Assembly (NCBI RefSeq): GCF_007997285.1
Contig: NZ_VORX01000012.1
Coordinates: forward strand, 1 to 43,619
Direction: 5' to 3'
DNA length: 43,619 nucleotides
Source of the DNA: Gelidibacter salicanalis
Lineage (GTDB): Bacteria; Bacteroidota; Bacteroidia; Flavobacteriales; Flavobacteriaceae
The translations under genes were made by a program, and so were the position numbers. Below, piece after piece: positions 1 to 8,730 of the stretch. Under the pieces are notes generated by a model. It was not told where the DNA came from and ran no database searches. It saw only the letters and a program-made list of their open reading frames with translations. Each line of letters begins with the position of its first letter. Position 1 is the first letter of the stretch.

Positions 1-2
1 AG

Positions 3-83
3 AAAAGAAAGAGAAAGGTCCTCGAACTTCAAAAACAAATCGCTAATTTAGATGCCAGAATGAGTAAAATACAACCTGCTTGA
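3..83 (+). CDS. C-terminal end of an unidentified protein (5' truncated by window)
   Basis: The third forward frame is open from the window edge to a TGA at 81-83 and encodes 26 residues rich in Lys, Arg, Leu and Gln, with a heptad-like pattern (VLELQKQIANLDARM) that suggests the end of a coiled coil. The other two forward frames stop earlier and look less protein-like. It converges on the DUF937 gene. The family cannot be named from so short a tail, and the open frame could be chance. Confidence 0.4.
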   Translation, partial: KRKRKVLELQKQIANLDARMSKIQPA

Positions 84-141
84 AAGCCAGTAATTACAAG
101 GTAAAATCAAAACGTTACTCAGAATTAAAAAACGGATTTGA

Positions 142-789
142 TTATTTTTTACCACCGAACAATCCTCCAAGAAGACCTCCAATACCGCCGTCTTTTTTAT
201 CGCCGCCCATAGCCATTCCTGCAATATCATCCATAATGCTACCGTCGCCATCAGCGTCAAGAATAGATTCTAAAAAACTCTGATCGCCACGACCTTGGGT
301 TGAATTTCCTTGCAGAAGTCCGCCTAACATACCTTCTAGGCCACCCGGACTGTTTACATTTTGTTGTTTCGCCTGGTTGCCTAACATGCCCATCAAAATG
401 GGGGCAGCAACTTTTAAGATTTGAGCTACCGTTCCAGCATCAACACCTGATTTGACACTAATTGCATTTTCTACATTACGCTGCTTACTGCCCAATACAT
501 GGTCAAGTATCTTACTGCCATCTTGCATCACATTATCATCTACACCGCCACCAAACAAGCTTCCTAAATTACTCAATATACTCCCGTCGTGCTTGCTGTT
601 AATTGCATTTAATAGGCCTTCAGCGCCTTCTGGAGAAGAGGCATTCCGTTTCATAGCTGCCATGAGGACAGGCATGGCCATCATTAAAACATCTTGGGTT
701 TTATTTTTAGGTTGCTTGGTTTGATCAGCAACTCCGCTGACAATGGATCTCCCCATTTCACTATTTAAAATATCCATAATTCCAGACAT
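142..789 (-). CDS. DUF937 domain-containing protein
   Basis: A 215-residue protein with no signal peptide. The first ~145 residues match my recollection of the DUF937 (YidB-like) fold: an N-terminal segment MSGIMDILNSEMGRSIVSG, a hydrophobic helix with PVLMAAMKRNA, and a second repeat-like block with VAPILMGMLGNQAK. The C-terminal third is low-complexity Gly/Asp/Met sequence ending in GGIGGLLGGLFGGKK. The function of this family is unknown. The gene is last in a minus-strand run after serA, 95 bases downstream and separated from it by a hairpin, so it may be only partly co-transcribed. Start ATG at 789. Confidence 0.8.
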   Translation of the reverse strand: MSGIMDILNSEMGRSIVSGVADQTKQPKNKTQDVLMMAMPVLMAAMKRNASSPEGAEGLLNAINSKHDGSILSNLGSLFGGGVDDNVMQDGSKILDHVLGSKQRNVENAISVKSGVDAGTVAQILKVAAPILMGMLGNQAKQQNVNSPGGLEGMLGGLLQGNSTQGRGDQSFLESILDADGDGSIMDDIAGMAMGGDKKDGGIGGLLGGLFGGKK

Positions 790-830
790 AGCTATTTGAT
801 TTAATATTATACACTTTAAAAATACAATAA

Positions 831-858
831 ATGCTCACAATTTGGAGACTGTGAGCAT
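831..858 (-). terminator. Hairpin downstream of serA, possible terminator
   Basis: Inverted repeat ATGCTCACA (831-839) / TGTGAGCAT (850-858): a perfect 9-bp stem with a 10-base loop, 26 bases past the serA stop codon. Read on the minus strand the stem is followed by TTTATTGTATTTTT, which is T-rich but not a clean T-run, so it may be a weak terminator or an mRNA 3'-end stabiliser. Confidence 0.55.
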
Positions 859-884
859 GCTTTGTGCTCTCATTGTTAATATCT

Positions 885-1847
885 TTAAACTTTTTCAGTT
901 TTTAATATGCTGATGATTTGAGATGCTAATTCAGTACCTATTCTATCTTGCGCTTCATTAGTTGCCGCTCCAATATGTGGTGTTAACGATATGCTGCCAT
1001 TCATCAGTACCTGAACCGCTGGAGTTGGTTCACTTTCAAAAGTATCCAATCCTGCAAAGGCAACTATGCCGCTTTCGATAGCTTGCACAAGTGCAACTTC
1101 ATCAATTACACCACCTCTCGCCGCATTGACGATACCTACACCCGGTTTCATCAATTCAAATTGTTTTTCACCTATGACATAACCGTCCTGGGCAGGCACA
1201 TGCAAAGTGATAAAGTCTGATTGCTTTAAAATGTCCTTCATAGGCTGAGTCTCAATTTCCACATTAATAAACTGGCCATTATAAAACTCTACCTTAATAG
1301 TGGCTTTGCCTACAAATTTATCACTTGCAATTACACGCATTCCTACACCAAGAGCAATTTTGGCAACCTCACGACCAATACGACCAAATCCTATAATACC
1401 CAAAGTCTTACCTCGTAATTCTGAACCTTTGGCATAGTTTTTCTTAAGACTATTGAACTTTGAATCACCATCAAGGGGCATATTACGGTTAGCATCGTGT
1501 AAAAAACGAACCCCACCAAATAAATGCGCAAACACCAATTCAGCAACTGATTGGGAGGATGCGGCTGGAGTATTAATCACATGTAAGCCTTTACTGCGTG
1601 CATAATCCACATCAATATTATCCATGCCAACACCACCACGCCCGATGATTTTAAGATTAGGACAACTATCAATAAGTTCTTGTCTTACCGTGGTTGCGCT
1701 TCTGACCAGCAGCACATCAATCGCTTTCTGATTGATGTAATTGCTAAGTTGTTCCTGCGCTACAGTTGTGGTATTTACCTCAAATCCCGCTTCTACTAAT
1801 GCATCAATTCCGCTTTGTGAAATTCCGTCGTTTGCTAATACTTTCAT
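885..1847 (-). CDS. serA: D-3-phosphoglycerate dehydrogenase (D-2-hydroxyacid dehydrogenase family)
   Basis: A 320-residue cytosolic enzyme that should oxidise 3-phosphoglycerate to 3-phosphohydroxypyruvate with NAD+, the first step of serine synthesis. Visible family marks are the substrate-domain motif GRGGVGMDNID (~69-79), the Rossmann motif GFGRIG (153-158), the catalytic Arg in NAARGG (R244), an acidic residue in LDTFESEP (~E273), and the catalytic His in LTPHIGAAT (H291). It is the short form: it ends at the dehydrogenase core and lacks the C-terminal ACT regulatory domain of the long enzymes, so feedback inhibition by serine through ACT is not expected. It follows serC by 77 bases on the same strand, which supports the serine role over another 2-hydroxyacid. 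Confidence 0.93.
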   Translation of the reverse strand: MKVLANDGISQSGIDALVEAGFEVNTTTVAQEQLSNYINQKAIDVLLVRSATTVRQELIDSCPNLKIIGRGGVGMDNIDVDYARSKGLHVINTPAASSQSVAELVFAHLFGGVRFLHDANRNMPLDGDSKFNSLKKNYAKGSELRGKTLGIIGFGRIGREVAKIALGVGMRVIASDKFVGKATIKVEFYNGQFINVEIETQPMKDILKQSDFITLHVPAQDGYVIGEKQFELMKPGVGIVNAARGGVIDEVALVQAIESGIVAFAGLDTFESEPTPAVQVLMNGSISLTPHIGAATNEAQDRIGTELASQIISILKTEKV

Positions 1848-1924
1848 GAATACTTATATTTTTTTCCCAAATATAGACGTGCTAATAGAGGGGATTAATT
1901 TTGTTAATTAATATGGAGAGTTTG

Positions 1925-2989
1925 CTATGCTTTAGTTTCCAATTCGCTCATCACTTCTACCAAAGCTTTAACGCTATCTAAGGATAGGGCATTATACATT
2001 GAAGCGCGGTAGCCACCAACGCTTCTGTGACCGCTTAGTCCGCTAATACCGGCATCTTTTAACATGGTGTCAAAAGTTTCTTTCAGGTCGTCGTTGGTCA
2101 GTGTAAAGGTCGCATTCATCATTGAGCGATCTTCCTTAACCGCATAGCCTTTAAACAAAGGATTAAGATCTATTTCTGAATAAATAACCCGTGATTTCAT
2201 TTCATTGGCTTTTTCCATCGCCTTAACGCCACCAAGATTTTTCATCCATTCTAAAGTCAGCATGGAAGTATAGACTGCGAATACCGGAGGTGTGTTAAAC
2301 ATACTGCTTTTAGCAATTTGTACTTGATAATCTAAAATGGACGGAATTTTGCGGGATACTTTTCCTAAAATATCCTCTTTAACCACCACTAAAGTAGTTC
2401 CTGCAGGACCCATATTTTTTTGTGCACCCGCATAAATCAAATCAAACTTGGAAAAATCCAGTTCGCGAGAAAAAATATCGCTACTCATATCACAAACCAT
2501 TGGGATGGGTGAATTTGGAAAATGCTTTATTTGTGTGCCGTAAATGGTGTTGTTGGAGGTGCAGTGAAAATAATCATAATCCTCTGGAATGGTATAACCT
2601 TTGGGAATGTAGTTAAAGCCGGCATCTTTGGAAGTGGCAACTTCATGAATATCATCATAAATGCGAGCTTCTTGAATGGCGTTGTCACTCCATGTTCCTG
2701 TATTTAAGTATCCTGCACGTTTTTCCAATAAATTTTGGGCAACCATAATGAACTGCATGCTAGCGCCTCCTTGTAAGAATAGAGCTTTATAGCCTTTTCC
2801 TTCCAGACCCAAAAGCTCAAGAGCTAACGCTCTGGCATTTTCCATCACATCTACAAAATGTTTGCTTCTATGGGAAATTTCTAATAAGGATAGTCCAATA
2901 TTATTAAATTCCACCACAGCCTCGGAAGCTTTTTGTAAGACTTCTTGAGGTAAAATTGATGGGCCAGCGCTAAAATTGTGTATTTTCAT
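1925..2989 (-). CDS. serC: Phosphoserine aminotransferase
   Basis: A 354-residue PLP enzyme that converts 3-phosphohydroxypyruvate plus glutamate to phosphoserine plus 2-oxoglutarate; it can also serve pyridoxine synthesis with 4-phosphohydroxythreonine. Full length for the family. The N-terminus MKIHNFSAGPSILPQEVL is the classic start, LFLQGGASMQF is the cofactor phosphate region, and the Schiff-base lysine is K191 in YAGAQKNMGPAGTT. The substrate-binding C-terminal motif HRSVGGYRASMYNA is intact. Directly upstream of serA on the minus strand, so the two form a serine-synthesis unit, probably read from the acyl-CoA reductase promoter or one in the 75-base gap before it. Confidence 0.95.
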   Translation of the reverse strand: MKIHNFSAGPSILPQEVLQKASEAVVEFNNIGLSLLEISHRSKHFVDVMENARALALELLGLEGKGYKALFLQGGASMQFIMVAQNLLEKRAGYLNTGTWSDNAIQEARIYDDIHEVATSKDAGFNYIPKGYTIPEDYDYFHCTSNNTIYGTQIKHFPNSPIPMVCDMSSDIFSRELDFSKFDLIYAGAQKNMGPAGTTLVVVKEDILGKVSRKIPSILDYQVQIAKSSMFNTPPVFAVYTSMLTLEWMKNLGGVKAMEKANEMKSRVIYSEIDLNPLFKGYAVKEDRSMMNATFTLTNDDLKETFDTMLKDAGISGLSGHRSVGGYRASMYNALSLDSVKALVEVMSELETKA

Positions 2990-3064
2990 GAGTTTTGGTT
3001 TAGGAAAGTTACAAAGGTGCTAAATTCGTAAAGAAAAGAGGTTAATAATATGATAATTTATCGA

Positions 3065-4123
3065 CTATATTTTTGTTAAAAATGCAATGGTGTCTACGTT
3101 GTCTGCGTAGTCCCATAACTGTGGATGTTGGGTTTGTCCGAAGGCCACAGAATTTTCTGTAACTCCCTTGGAAACTACACATTGAATATGTTCTGCGTTG
3201 GTGATTAAATTTTGTTTCAGGTCTTCCAAATCGTTATAATATTCGTAAAATATGGTAGCAATAGGTGATCCAAAACTTGAGTCTTCCTTAATCATCAAGA
3301 ATCCATTTTCTAGTAAGTTAAATTCGCTCATCAAATACACTGCCTTGTTATAATCATAATTATTGGCGTACTTATGTTGATTGATAATCGGGTGCCACTC
3401 GTAAAGGCCTGTAAAAAACCCGTCGAAATTGTAGTCTTTTGGTACAAATAATTTGGACACATTGCGACAACCCAAACCATAATATCTAAATATATCTTCG
3501 GACAAGGCCTTGAGTTCCGTTTCTGTTTCTTCTCCGGTTAACACAGCTACTGAATTTCTATTTTTTCTAATGATAGAGGGTTTACCTTTAAAATAGTGTT
3601 CAAAATAACGCGCCGTATTATTGCTTCCTGTAGCAATTACAGCGTCAAAATCAGTTAATTTATCCTCCGTAAAGGTAATCCGGCCTTTTAAGTCTGGAGC
3701 AACGTGTTCTAAATATTTAGCCAAATAGGGCAGGAGTTGCTTGTCATTTGAAGATTGTCTTACAATCACATGGTGACCTGAAATTAGGACAGAAAGGAAG
3801 TCATGAAATCCTACCAAAGGAATGTTGCCGGCCATAATAATGGCCACTTTTTTTGATGATGTATCATTAAAATAGTAGGGTTCTACCCACTTCGCCAGCG
3901 TATTGCTATTTAAAGAGGTAGACCAGCCGCTTAGGGCATAGGCAATATTTTCTTTCGTAAACCACGCATTGTGTTGATGCGCCAATGCTATTTGATGCTG
4001 GAAGCCCTCAAAAAATAGCTCATTGGCAGTAATATGCTCGTTCTTTTGAAAGCCATTTGTAGAGAATTGTCCGATAAACTCTCCCAACTTTACAAAAGCA
4101 TTAATTCTTTGCTGTAAATCCAT
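3065..4123 (-). CDS. Acyl-CoA reductase (LuxC-like)
   Basis: A 352-residue protein of the LuxC / acyl-CoA reductase type, an aldehyde-dehydrogenase-like fold in which an active-site cysteine forms a thioester with the acyl group. Visible marks are the cofactor-binding stretch VAIIMAGNIPLVGFHDF (~93-109), VIATGSNNTARYF (~162-174) and the likely nucleophile in RYYGLGCRNVSKLF (C219). No signal peptide or membrane segment. It is the first gene of the minus-strand serC/serA run and diverges from a ferredoxin gene. I recall this arrangement as common in Flavobacteriia, which suggests a shared redox job, but the physiological substrate is not known to me and none can be read from the sequence. Confidence 0.85.
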   Translation of the reverse strand: MDLQQRINAFVKLGEFIGQFSTNGFQKNEHITANELFFEGFQHQIALAHQHNAWFTKENIAYALSGWSTSLNSNTLAKWVEPYYFNDTSSKKVAIIMAGNIPLVGFHDFLSVLISGHHVIVRQSSNDKQLLPYLAKYLEHVAPDLKGRITFTEDKLTDFDAVIATGSNNTARYFEHYFKGKPSIIRKNRNSVAVLTGEETETELKALSEDIFRYYGLGCRNVSKLFVPKDYNFDGFFTGLYEWHPIINQHKYANNYDYNKAVYLMSEFNLLENGFLMIKEDSSFGSPIATIFYEYYNDLEDLKQNLITNAEHIQCVVSKGVTENSVAFGQTQHPQLWDYADNVDTIAFLTKI

Positions 4124-4166
4124 TCTGTATTTGGTTATGAATAGTTTTGGCGTTATTTTTGCCTCG

Positions 4167-4174
4167 CAAAGTTA
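4167..4174 (-). promoter_or_regulatory. Bacteroidota -7 box of the acyl-CoA reductase promoter
   Basis: On the minus strand the sequence reads TAACTTTG, an exact fit to TAnnTTTG, 43 bases ahead of the ATG at 4123. No convincing TTTG -33 element is seen at the usual distance. Confidence 0.4.
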
Positions 4175-4306
4175 GAAAAATGAAATGAACGAGATTTGTT
4201 TAAGTCCCACTTTTTCTAAAAGGGTTTGTAAATCAACAAAATCGGTTTAAACTTCTAAAATCTCATCACTTTTTCTATAGTAACAATTTTTAATGTAGAT
4301 GATGCT

Positions 4307-4660
4307 ATGGCAATTATAATAACAGATGAATGTATTAACTGCGGTGCTTGTGAACCAGAATGTCCAAACACTGCTATTTATGAAGGTGCTGATGATTGGA
4401 GGTACAAAGACGGAACCAGTTTAAAAGGTAAAGTTGTCCTTCAAGATGGTAAGGAAGTAGATGCTGATGAGTCTCAAGAACCAATCAGTGATGAAATATA
4501 TTATATCGTTCCGGATAAATGTACAGAATGTAAAGGTTTTCATGAAGAACCACAATGTGCGGCAGTTTGCCCAGTAGATTGTTGTGTGCCGGATGATAAC
4601 CATATGGAAACGGAAGAGGAACTATTAGCGAAACAGCGCTTTATGCATCCTGAAGGCTAA
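4307..4660 (+). CDS. fdx: 4Fe-4S dicluster ferredoxin
   Basis: A 117-residue soluble electron carrier. The first cluster motif is [12 protein letters not shown] (C9, C12, C15, C19); the second is C72-x2-C75-x8-C84-x3-C88-P, with two further cysteines at 92-93. The long spacing in the second motif and the acidic insertion between clusters (~28-65) match the Alvin / 2[4Fe-4S] type. Divergent from the acyl-CoA reductase, 183 bases apart, so it is a plausible electron partner, though that enzyme class normally uses NAD(P)H. A clear terminator follows it. Confidence 0.9.
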   Translation: MAIIITDECINCGACEPECPNTAIYEGADDWRYKDGTSLKGKVVLQDGKEVDADESQEPISDEIYYIVPDKCTECKGFHEEPQCAAVCPVDCCVPDDNHMETEEELLAKQRFMHPEG

Positions 4661-4678
4661 TATTGTGATAATTCAGTT

Positions 4679-4709
4679 AAAAACCTCAGCATCAGCTTGA
4701 GGTTTTTTT
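4679..4709 (+). terminator. Intrinsic terminator after the ferredoxin gene
   Basis: AAACCTCA (4681-4688) pairs with TGAGGTTT (4698-4705) around a 9-base loop; the 3' arm runs into a stretch of seven Ts. It lies 18 bases past the stop codon. Textbook rho-independent form. Confidence 0.85.
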
Positions 4710-4733
4710 ATGCAAATTATTCAGATAATTGAT

Positions 4734-4741
4734 TAAATTTG
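4734..4741 (+). promoter_or_regulatory. Bacteroidota -7 box of the ychF promoter
   Basis: TAAATTTG, an exact TAnnTTTG match, 71 bases before the ychF ATG and just after the ferredoxin terminator. No clear -33 TTTG. Confidence 0.4.
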
Positions 4742-4812
4742 CACTCGCAAAAATCGCGATATATGTTAATGATGTTCCCTTGTTACTAGGGGAATTATAA
4801 ATAAGTTTTTCA

Positions 4813-5907
4813 ATGAAAGCTGGAATTGTAGGATTGCCAAACGTAGGGAAATCAACCCTTTTTAACTGTTTATCTAATGCAAAAGCGCAAAGTGCCAACT
4901 TTCCGTTTTGTACCATTGAACCAAATATAGGGATCGTCAACGTTCCAGATCCGCGATTAGAGCGCTTGGAAGCTTTGGTAAAACCTGTACGTGTACAACC
5001 CGCTACCGTAGAGATTGTGGACATTGCAGGTTTGGTTAAAGGAGCCAGTAAAGGTGAAGGTTTGGGAAATCAGTTTTTGGCTAACATTAGAGAAACAGAT
5101 GCTATTTTACACGTTTTACGTTGTTTTGATAATGACAATATTATACATGTAGATGGTAATGTGAATCCAATTAGAGACAAGGAGACCATTGATATGGAAC
5201 TTCAGTTAAAAGATTTGGAAACGGTTGATAAAAAACTTGAAAAAGTAAAACGTGCTTCAAAAACCGGGAATAAAGAAGCCCAAAAAGAAGAAGCGGTATT
5301 ACTGAAAATAAAATCGGCATTAGAAGCGGGAGTTTCTGTAAGAACTTTAGAGTTTGATAAGGAAGATTATGAAGAGTTTGTTAATCCGGCACAATTTATT
5401 ACGGACAAACCGGTGATGTATGTGTGCAATGTAGATGAAGGTTCCGCTGCAACGGGCAATGCCTATGTTGAACAAGTGAGAGCAGCTGTAAAAGACGAAA
5501 ATGCTGAGATTTTAGTTTTGGCTGTGGGTACAGAAGCTGATATTAATGAATTGGATAGTTATGAGGAGCGTCAAATGTTTCTTCAAGATATAGGTCTGGA
5601 AGAGCCAGGGTCTTCAAAATTGATCAGATCAGCCTACAAATTATTAAAACAACAAACCTATTTTACGGCAGGAGTTAAAGAAGTCCGTGCGTGGACCATT
5701 GATGTTGGCGCCACGGCGCCACAGGCAGCCGGTGTTATTCACACTGATTTTGAAAAAGGATTTATTAGAGCCGAGGTGATCGCATTTGAAGAATTTTCAG
5801 ACTTAGGCAGTGAAGCAAAAGTAAAAGAAGCAGGAAAAATGCGGGTTGAAGGAAAAAACTATGTGGTTAAAGATGGCGATGTGATGCACTTCTTGTTTAA
5901 CGTATAA
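4813..5907 (+). CDS. ychF: Redox-regulated / ribosome-binding ATPase YchF (Obg-related P-loop GTPase family)
   Basis: A 364-residue cytosolic P-loop protein of the Obg/HflX class. P-loop GLPNVGKST is at residues ~7-15, switch/G3 is [17 protein letters not shown] (~72-88), and the G4 position reads CNVDE, the N-x-x-E form that makes YchF prefer ATP over GTP. The middle has the charged coiled-coil pair, and the C-terminal TGS-like domain contains [15 protein letters not shown] and ends [14 protein letters not shown] as in other YchF proteins. Length is normal. It stands alone with its own promoter box. In characterised species it binds the ribosome and affects stress responses. Confidence 0.96.
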   Translation: MKAGIVGLPNVGKSTLFNCLSNAKAQSANFPFCTIEPNIGIVNVPDPRLERLEALVKPVRVQPATVEIVDIAGLVKGASKGEGLGNQFLANIRETDAILHVLRCFDNDNIIHVDGNVNPIRDKETIDMELQLKDLETVDKKLEKVKRASKTGNKEAQKEEAVLLKIKSALEAGVSVRTLEFDKEDYEEFVNPAQFITDKPVMYVCNVDEGSAATGNAYVEQVRAAVKDENAEILVLAVGTEADINELDSYEERQMFLQDIGLEEPGSSKLIRSAYKLLKQQTYFTAGVKEVRAWTIDVGATAPQAAGVIHTDFEKGFIRAEVIAFEEFSDLGSEAKVKEAGKMRVEGKNYVVKDGDVMHFLFNV

Positions 5908-5942
5908 ATACTCATAACTGTAATGATTTTGTTGTATATCAG

Positions 5943-6095
5943 TTAATAGCACTGATTTGTTATTTCAATACAATGGTTATAAACGAAACCGCTAATTCTA
6001 TAGTGATCGAAAATTAATCCTATAGCTTCTGGAGTAACAATTTTTTCAATAACAACATTTTTATCCTTATCTTTAAACGGATAAAAATTGAAATT
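5943..6095 (-). pseudogene. Possible gene remnant, 50 open codons without a start
   Basis: In the ychF-parE gap the minus strand is open for 50 codons, from just after an in-frame TAG to a TAA at 5943-5945. The predicted peptide is protein-like in composition (for example EKIVTPEAIGLIFDHYRISG) but has no ATG, GTG or TTG that would make a full protein. It could be a decayed gene or simply a chance open frame; no family is recognised. Confidence 0.2.
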
Positions 6096-6097
6096 CT

Positions 6098-6247
6098 ATG
6101 AAAATTATATTATGGATTGCAGGAGCCATCATCTTCTTTGTGGTGCTTTTTTACGTTTTTAAATTCGTATTTGTTACTTCTATTATTATTGCACTTGCAA
6201 TACTAATTATACCTATTTTATATTTCACCTTTAAACGAAAAAGCTAG
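6098..6247 (+). CDS. Tiny hydrophobic membrane peptide (49 aa)
   Basis: ATG at 6098, TAG at 6245-6247. The 49-residue product is almost wholly hydrophobic, with two stretches able to span the membrane (about residues 4-21 and 23-44) and a positive tail FKRKS, as expected for an inner-membrane miniprotein with cytoplasmic C-terminus. It sits alone between ychF and parE. A 7-bp hairpin begins at its stop codon. No family is recognised; composition and tidy ends favour a real gene, but AT-rich DNA can give such frames by chance. Confidence 0.5.
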   Translation: MKIILWIAGAIIFFVVLFYVFKFVFVTSIIIALAILIIPILYFTFKRKS

Positions 6248-6261
6248 GCATTGTCTAGCTT
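6241..6261 (+). terminator. Small hairpin at the end of the miniprotein gene
   Basis: AAGCTAG (6241-6247) and CTAGCTT (6255-6261) form a perfect 7-bp stem around GCATTGT, overlapping the stop codon of the 49-residue ORF. No T-run follows, so it would be a poor terminator. Confidence 0.3.
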
Positions 6262-6381
6262 ATAAACTATTCACTATTTTACCCTAATTTAAACAGGTTG
6301 TTAATTACTTTAGGCCAATCTGGTTTAAAGTTTTATAGCGAAATGCTATATTAGCAACCTATTTAATATTTTCTCATTTTT

Positions 6382-8247
6382 ATGTCCCAAGAAACCGACT
6401 ATACCGAAGATAACATACGATCGCTCGATTGGAAAGAGCATATCCGTATGCGTCCTGGGATGTATATTGGAAAATTGGGCGATGGCTCTTCACCGGATGA
6501 TGGGATTTACATTCTTTTAAAAGAGGTTTTAGACAATTCCATTGATGAGTATGTAATGGGATCCGGCAAAACCATTGAAGTTTCCATCCAAGGCAATAAA
6601 GTGATTGTTCGCGATTACGGTCGGGGGATTCCTTTAGGAAAAGTTGTAGACGTTGTTTCAAAAATGAATACCGGAGGTAAATATGATTCTAGAGCCTTTA
6701 AAAAATCGGTAGGTTTAAACGGAGTGGGAACCAAAGCGGTCAATGCTTTGTCCCATTTTTTTCGGGTAGAATCCACGCGGGATAATAAGTCCGCTTCCGC
6801 AGAATTTTCCCAAGGCAACCTAATCAATCAAGAATTATTGGATGACACCTCTAGAAGAAAAGGGACCAAGGTGTCGTTTGTTCCGGATGAGGCTATTTTT
6901 AAAAATTATAAGTATCGCAACGAATATGTTGAGAAAATGCTTAAAAACTATGTGTACCTCAACACAGGTTTGACCATTGTTTTTAACGGCGAAAAATACT
7001 ATAGTGAGCACGGATTAAAGGATTTGTTGGAAGAAAATATCAACGAAAGTGATACGGTGTATCCAATCATCCATCTGAAGGCAGAAGACATTGAAATTGC
7101 ACTAACCCACAGCAAAACCCAATATAGTGAAGAGTATCATTCTTTTGTGAATGGTCAAAATACGACGCAAGGTGGAACCCACTTAGCAGCGTATCGTGAG
7201 GCATTGGTGAAAACCATCCGGGAATTCTACGGTAAAAATTATGATGCAGCTGATGTTCGAAAATCGGTAGTGACCGCGGTTGCCGTTAAGGTAATGGAGC
7301 CTGTTTTTGAAAGTCAGACCAAAACAAAGTTAGGATCAACGGATATGGGTGGCGATCTGCCAACCGTACGGACATTTGTAAACGATTTTGTAAAAACACA
7401 TCTCGATAATTTTCTACATAAAAACCCTGAGACGGCTGATAAAATTCAGCGTAAAATCCTTCAGGCGGAACGAGAGCGAAAGGAATTGTCAGGAATTAGA
7501 AAGCTCGCAAAGGACAGGGCTAAGAAATCGAATTTGCACAATAAAAAATTGCGCGATTGTCGGGTCCATTTTGGAGATATTAAAAATGACAGGTATTTGG
7601 AGTCCACCTTATTTATTACAGAGGGAGATTCGGCATCCGGAAGTATCACAAAATCGCGAGATGTTAATACGCAAGCGGTGTTTAGTTTGCGTGGTAAACC
7701 ATTGAATTCTTATGGCATGAGCAAGAAAATTGTTTATGAGAACGAAGAATTTAATTTACTGCAAGCAGCCCTAAATATTGAAGAATCTATTGAGGATTTG
7801 CGGTACAATAATATTGTAATTGCCACGGATGCTGATGTTGATGGGATGCACATCCGATTGTTATTGATAACCTTCTTTTTACAGTTCTTTCCAGAATTGA
7901 TTAAAGAAGGGCATCTATATATTTTGCAGACCCCATTATTTAGGGTGAGAAATAAAAAAGAAACCATTTATTGTTATTCGGAACAAGAGCGTCGTGATGC
8001 TATTGAAAAATTAAAACCCAAGCCTGAAATTACCCGTTTTAAAGGACTGGGTGAAATATCTCCAGATGAGTTTGTGAACTTTATTGGAGAAAGTATTCGT
8101 TTAGATCCTATCATGCTCGATAAAGACATGTCCATAGAAGCCCTTCTCGAATTTTATATGGGTAAAAACACCCCAGACCGACAAGAATTTATTATTGACA
8201 ATTTAAAAGTAGAACTAGATATAGTGGAAGAAGTTCATGAGAACTAA
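6382..8247 (+). CDS. parE: DNA topoisomerase IV subunit B (ParE)
   Basis: A 621-residue type IIA topoisomerase ATPase subunit. The GHKL ATP site is complete: [10 protein letters not shown] (E48, D51, N52), DYGRGIPLG (~80) and the lid [14 protein letters not shown]. The transducer domain is followed by a TOPRIM domain with EGDSASG (E414, D416) and DADVDGMH (D483, D485, D487), the metal sites for DNA cleavage. It then ends with [10 protein letters not shown] and the C-terminal tail, without the long insert of some GyrB proteins. Pairing with parC nearby supports topoisomerase IV, the decatenating enzyme, rather than gyrase. ATG at 6382; its end overlaps the next gene by 11 bases, so the two are probably translationally coupled. 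Confidence 0.94.
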   Translation: MSQETDYTEDNIRSLDWKEHIRMRPGMYIGKLGDGSSPDDGIYILLKEVLDNSIDEYVMGSGKTIEVSIQGNKVIVRDYGRGIPLGKVVDVVSKMNTGGKYDSRAFKKSVGLNGVGTKAVNALSHFFRVESTRDNKSASAEFSQGNLINQELLDDTSRRKGTKVSFVPDEAIFKNYKYRNEYVEKMLKNYVYLNTGLTIVFNGEKYYSEHGLKDLLEENINESDTVYPIIHLKAEDIEIALTHSKTQYSEEYHSFVNGQNTTQGGTHLAAYREALVKTIREFYGKNYDAADVRKSVVTAVAVKVMEPVFESQTKTKLGSTDMGGDLPTVRTFVNDFVKTHLDNFLHKNPETADKIQRKILQAERERKELSGIRKLAKDRAKKSNLHNKKLRDCRVHFGDIKNDRYLESTLFITEGDSASGSITKSRDVNTQAVFSLRGKPLNSYGMSKKIVYENEEFNLLQAALNIEESIEDLRYNNIVIATDADVDGMHIRLLLITFFLQFFPELIKEGHLYILQTPLFRVRNKKETIYCYSEQERRDAIEKLKPKPEITRFKGLGEISPDEFVNFIGESIRLDPIMLDKDMSIEALLEFYMGKNTPDRQEFIIDNLKVELDIVEEVHEN

Positions 8248-8719
8248 TAATGCGACCGTAAAAAATATCATTGTTTCAGTTTACTTTGTGCTGATTGTTC
8301 TTGCCATCGTGTTGGCTACCGTTTTTAAGGCTTTTAGTCACCTCACTTCCAATCCTTTTCTAACTTTTGTTATTATATTTGTGGGATTTTTAATCTTGTT
8401 CTTTTCAGTACATGCCATCTCCAAATATTTTGAATATGACAGTGACGGCATTAAAGTGGTTGTAATCAATAAGGGTCTGTTATTGTCAGATCATTTTAAT
8501 TACAGAGAACATAAAATAGAATTTGATAAACACCGATTGGTAGCTTTTAAATTTAAAAATTACAGTGTTTATAGAAGTCTGACACTTTATATTAAAAATT
8601 CTAAGGGGCTAGTAAAAAAGGAAATTTTTAATGTCACATTGCTTTCTAAAAAGAAACGACGTTATATTGGGCAATCTCTTAGTAAACTAGTTAGAAGCAA
8701 TACTCAATCAACCCATTAA
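8237..8719 (+). CDS. Small two-helix membrane protein between parE and parC
   Basis: A 160-residue protein with two predicted membrane helices (about residues 9-33 and 39-63) and a basic C-terminal soluble region of about 95 residues with alternating hydrophobic strands ([27 protein letters not shown]) that could form a small beta domain, perhaps PH-like. It overlaps the parE end by 11 bases and is followed 11 bases later by parC, so it is inside the topoisomerase IV operon. No family is recognised and no catalytic motif is visible. Its place suggests co-expression with ParE/ParC, but not necessarily a shared function. Confidence 0.8.
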   Translation: MRTNNATVKNIIVSVYFVLIVLAIVLATVFKAFSHLTSNPFLTFVIIFVGFLILFFSVHAISKYFEYDSDGIKVVVINKGLLLSDHFNYREHKIEFDKHRLVAFKFKNYSVYRSLTLYIKNSKGLVKKEIFNVTLLSKKKRRYIGQSLSKLVRSNTQSTH

Positions 8720-8730
8720 TACCCGTTAAA

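Noticed and set aside
4692-5024. Antisense 110-codon open frame across the ychF start
   Set aside because: It lies over the conserved P-loop coding region of ychF on the opposite strand and has no recognisable domain; ychF explains the constraint.
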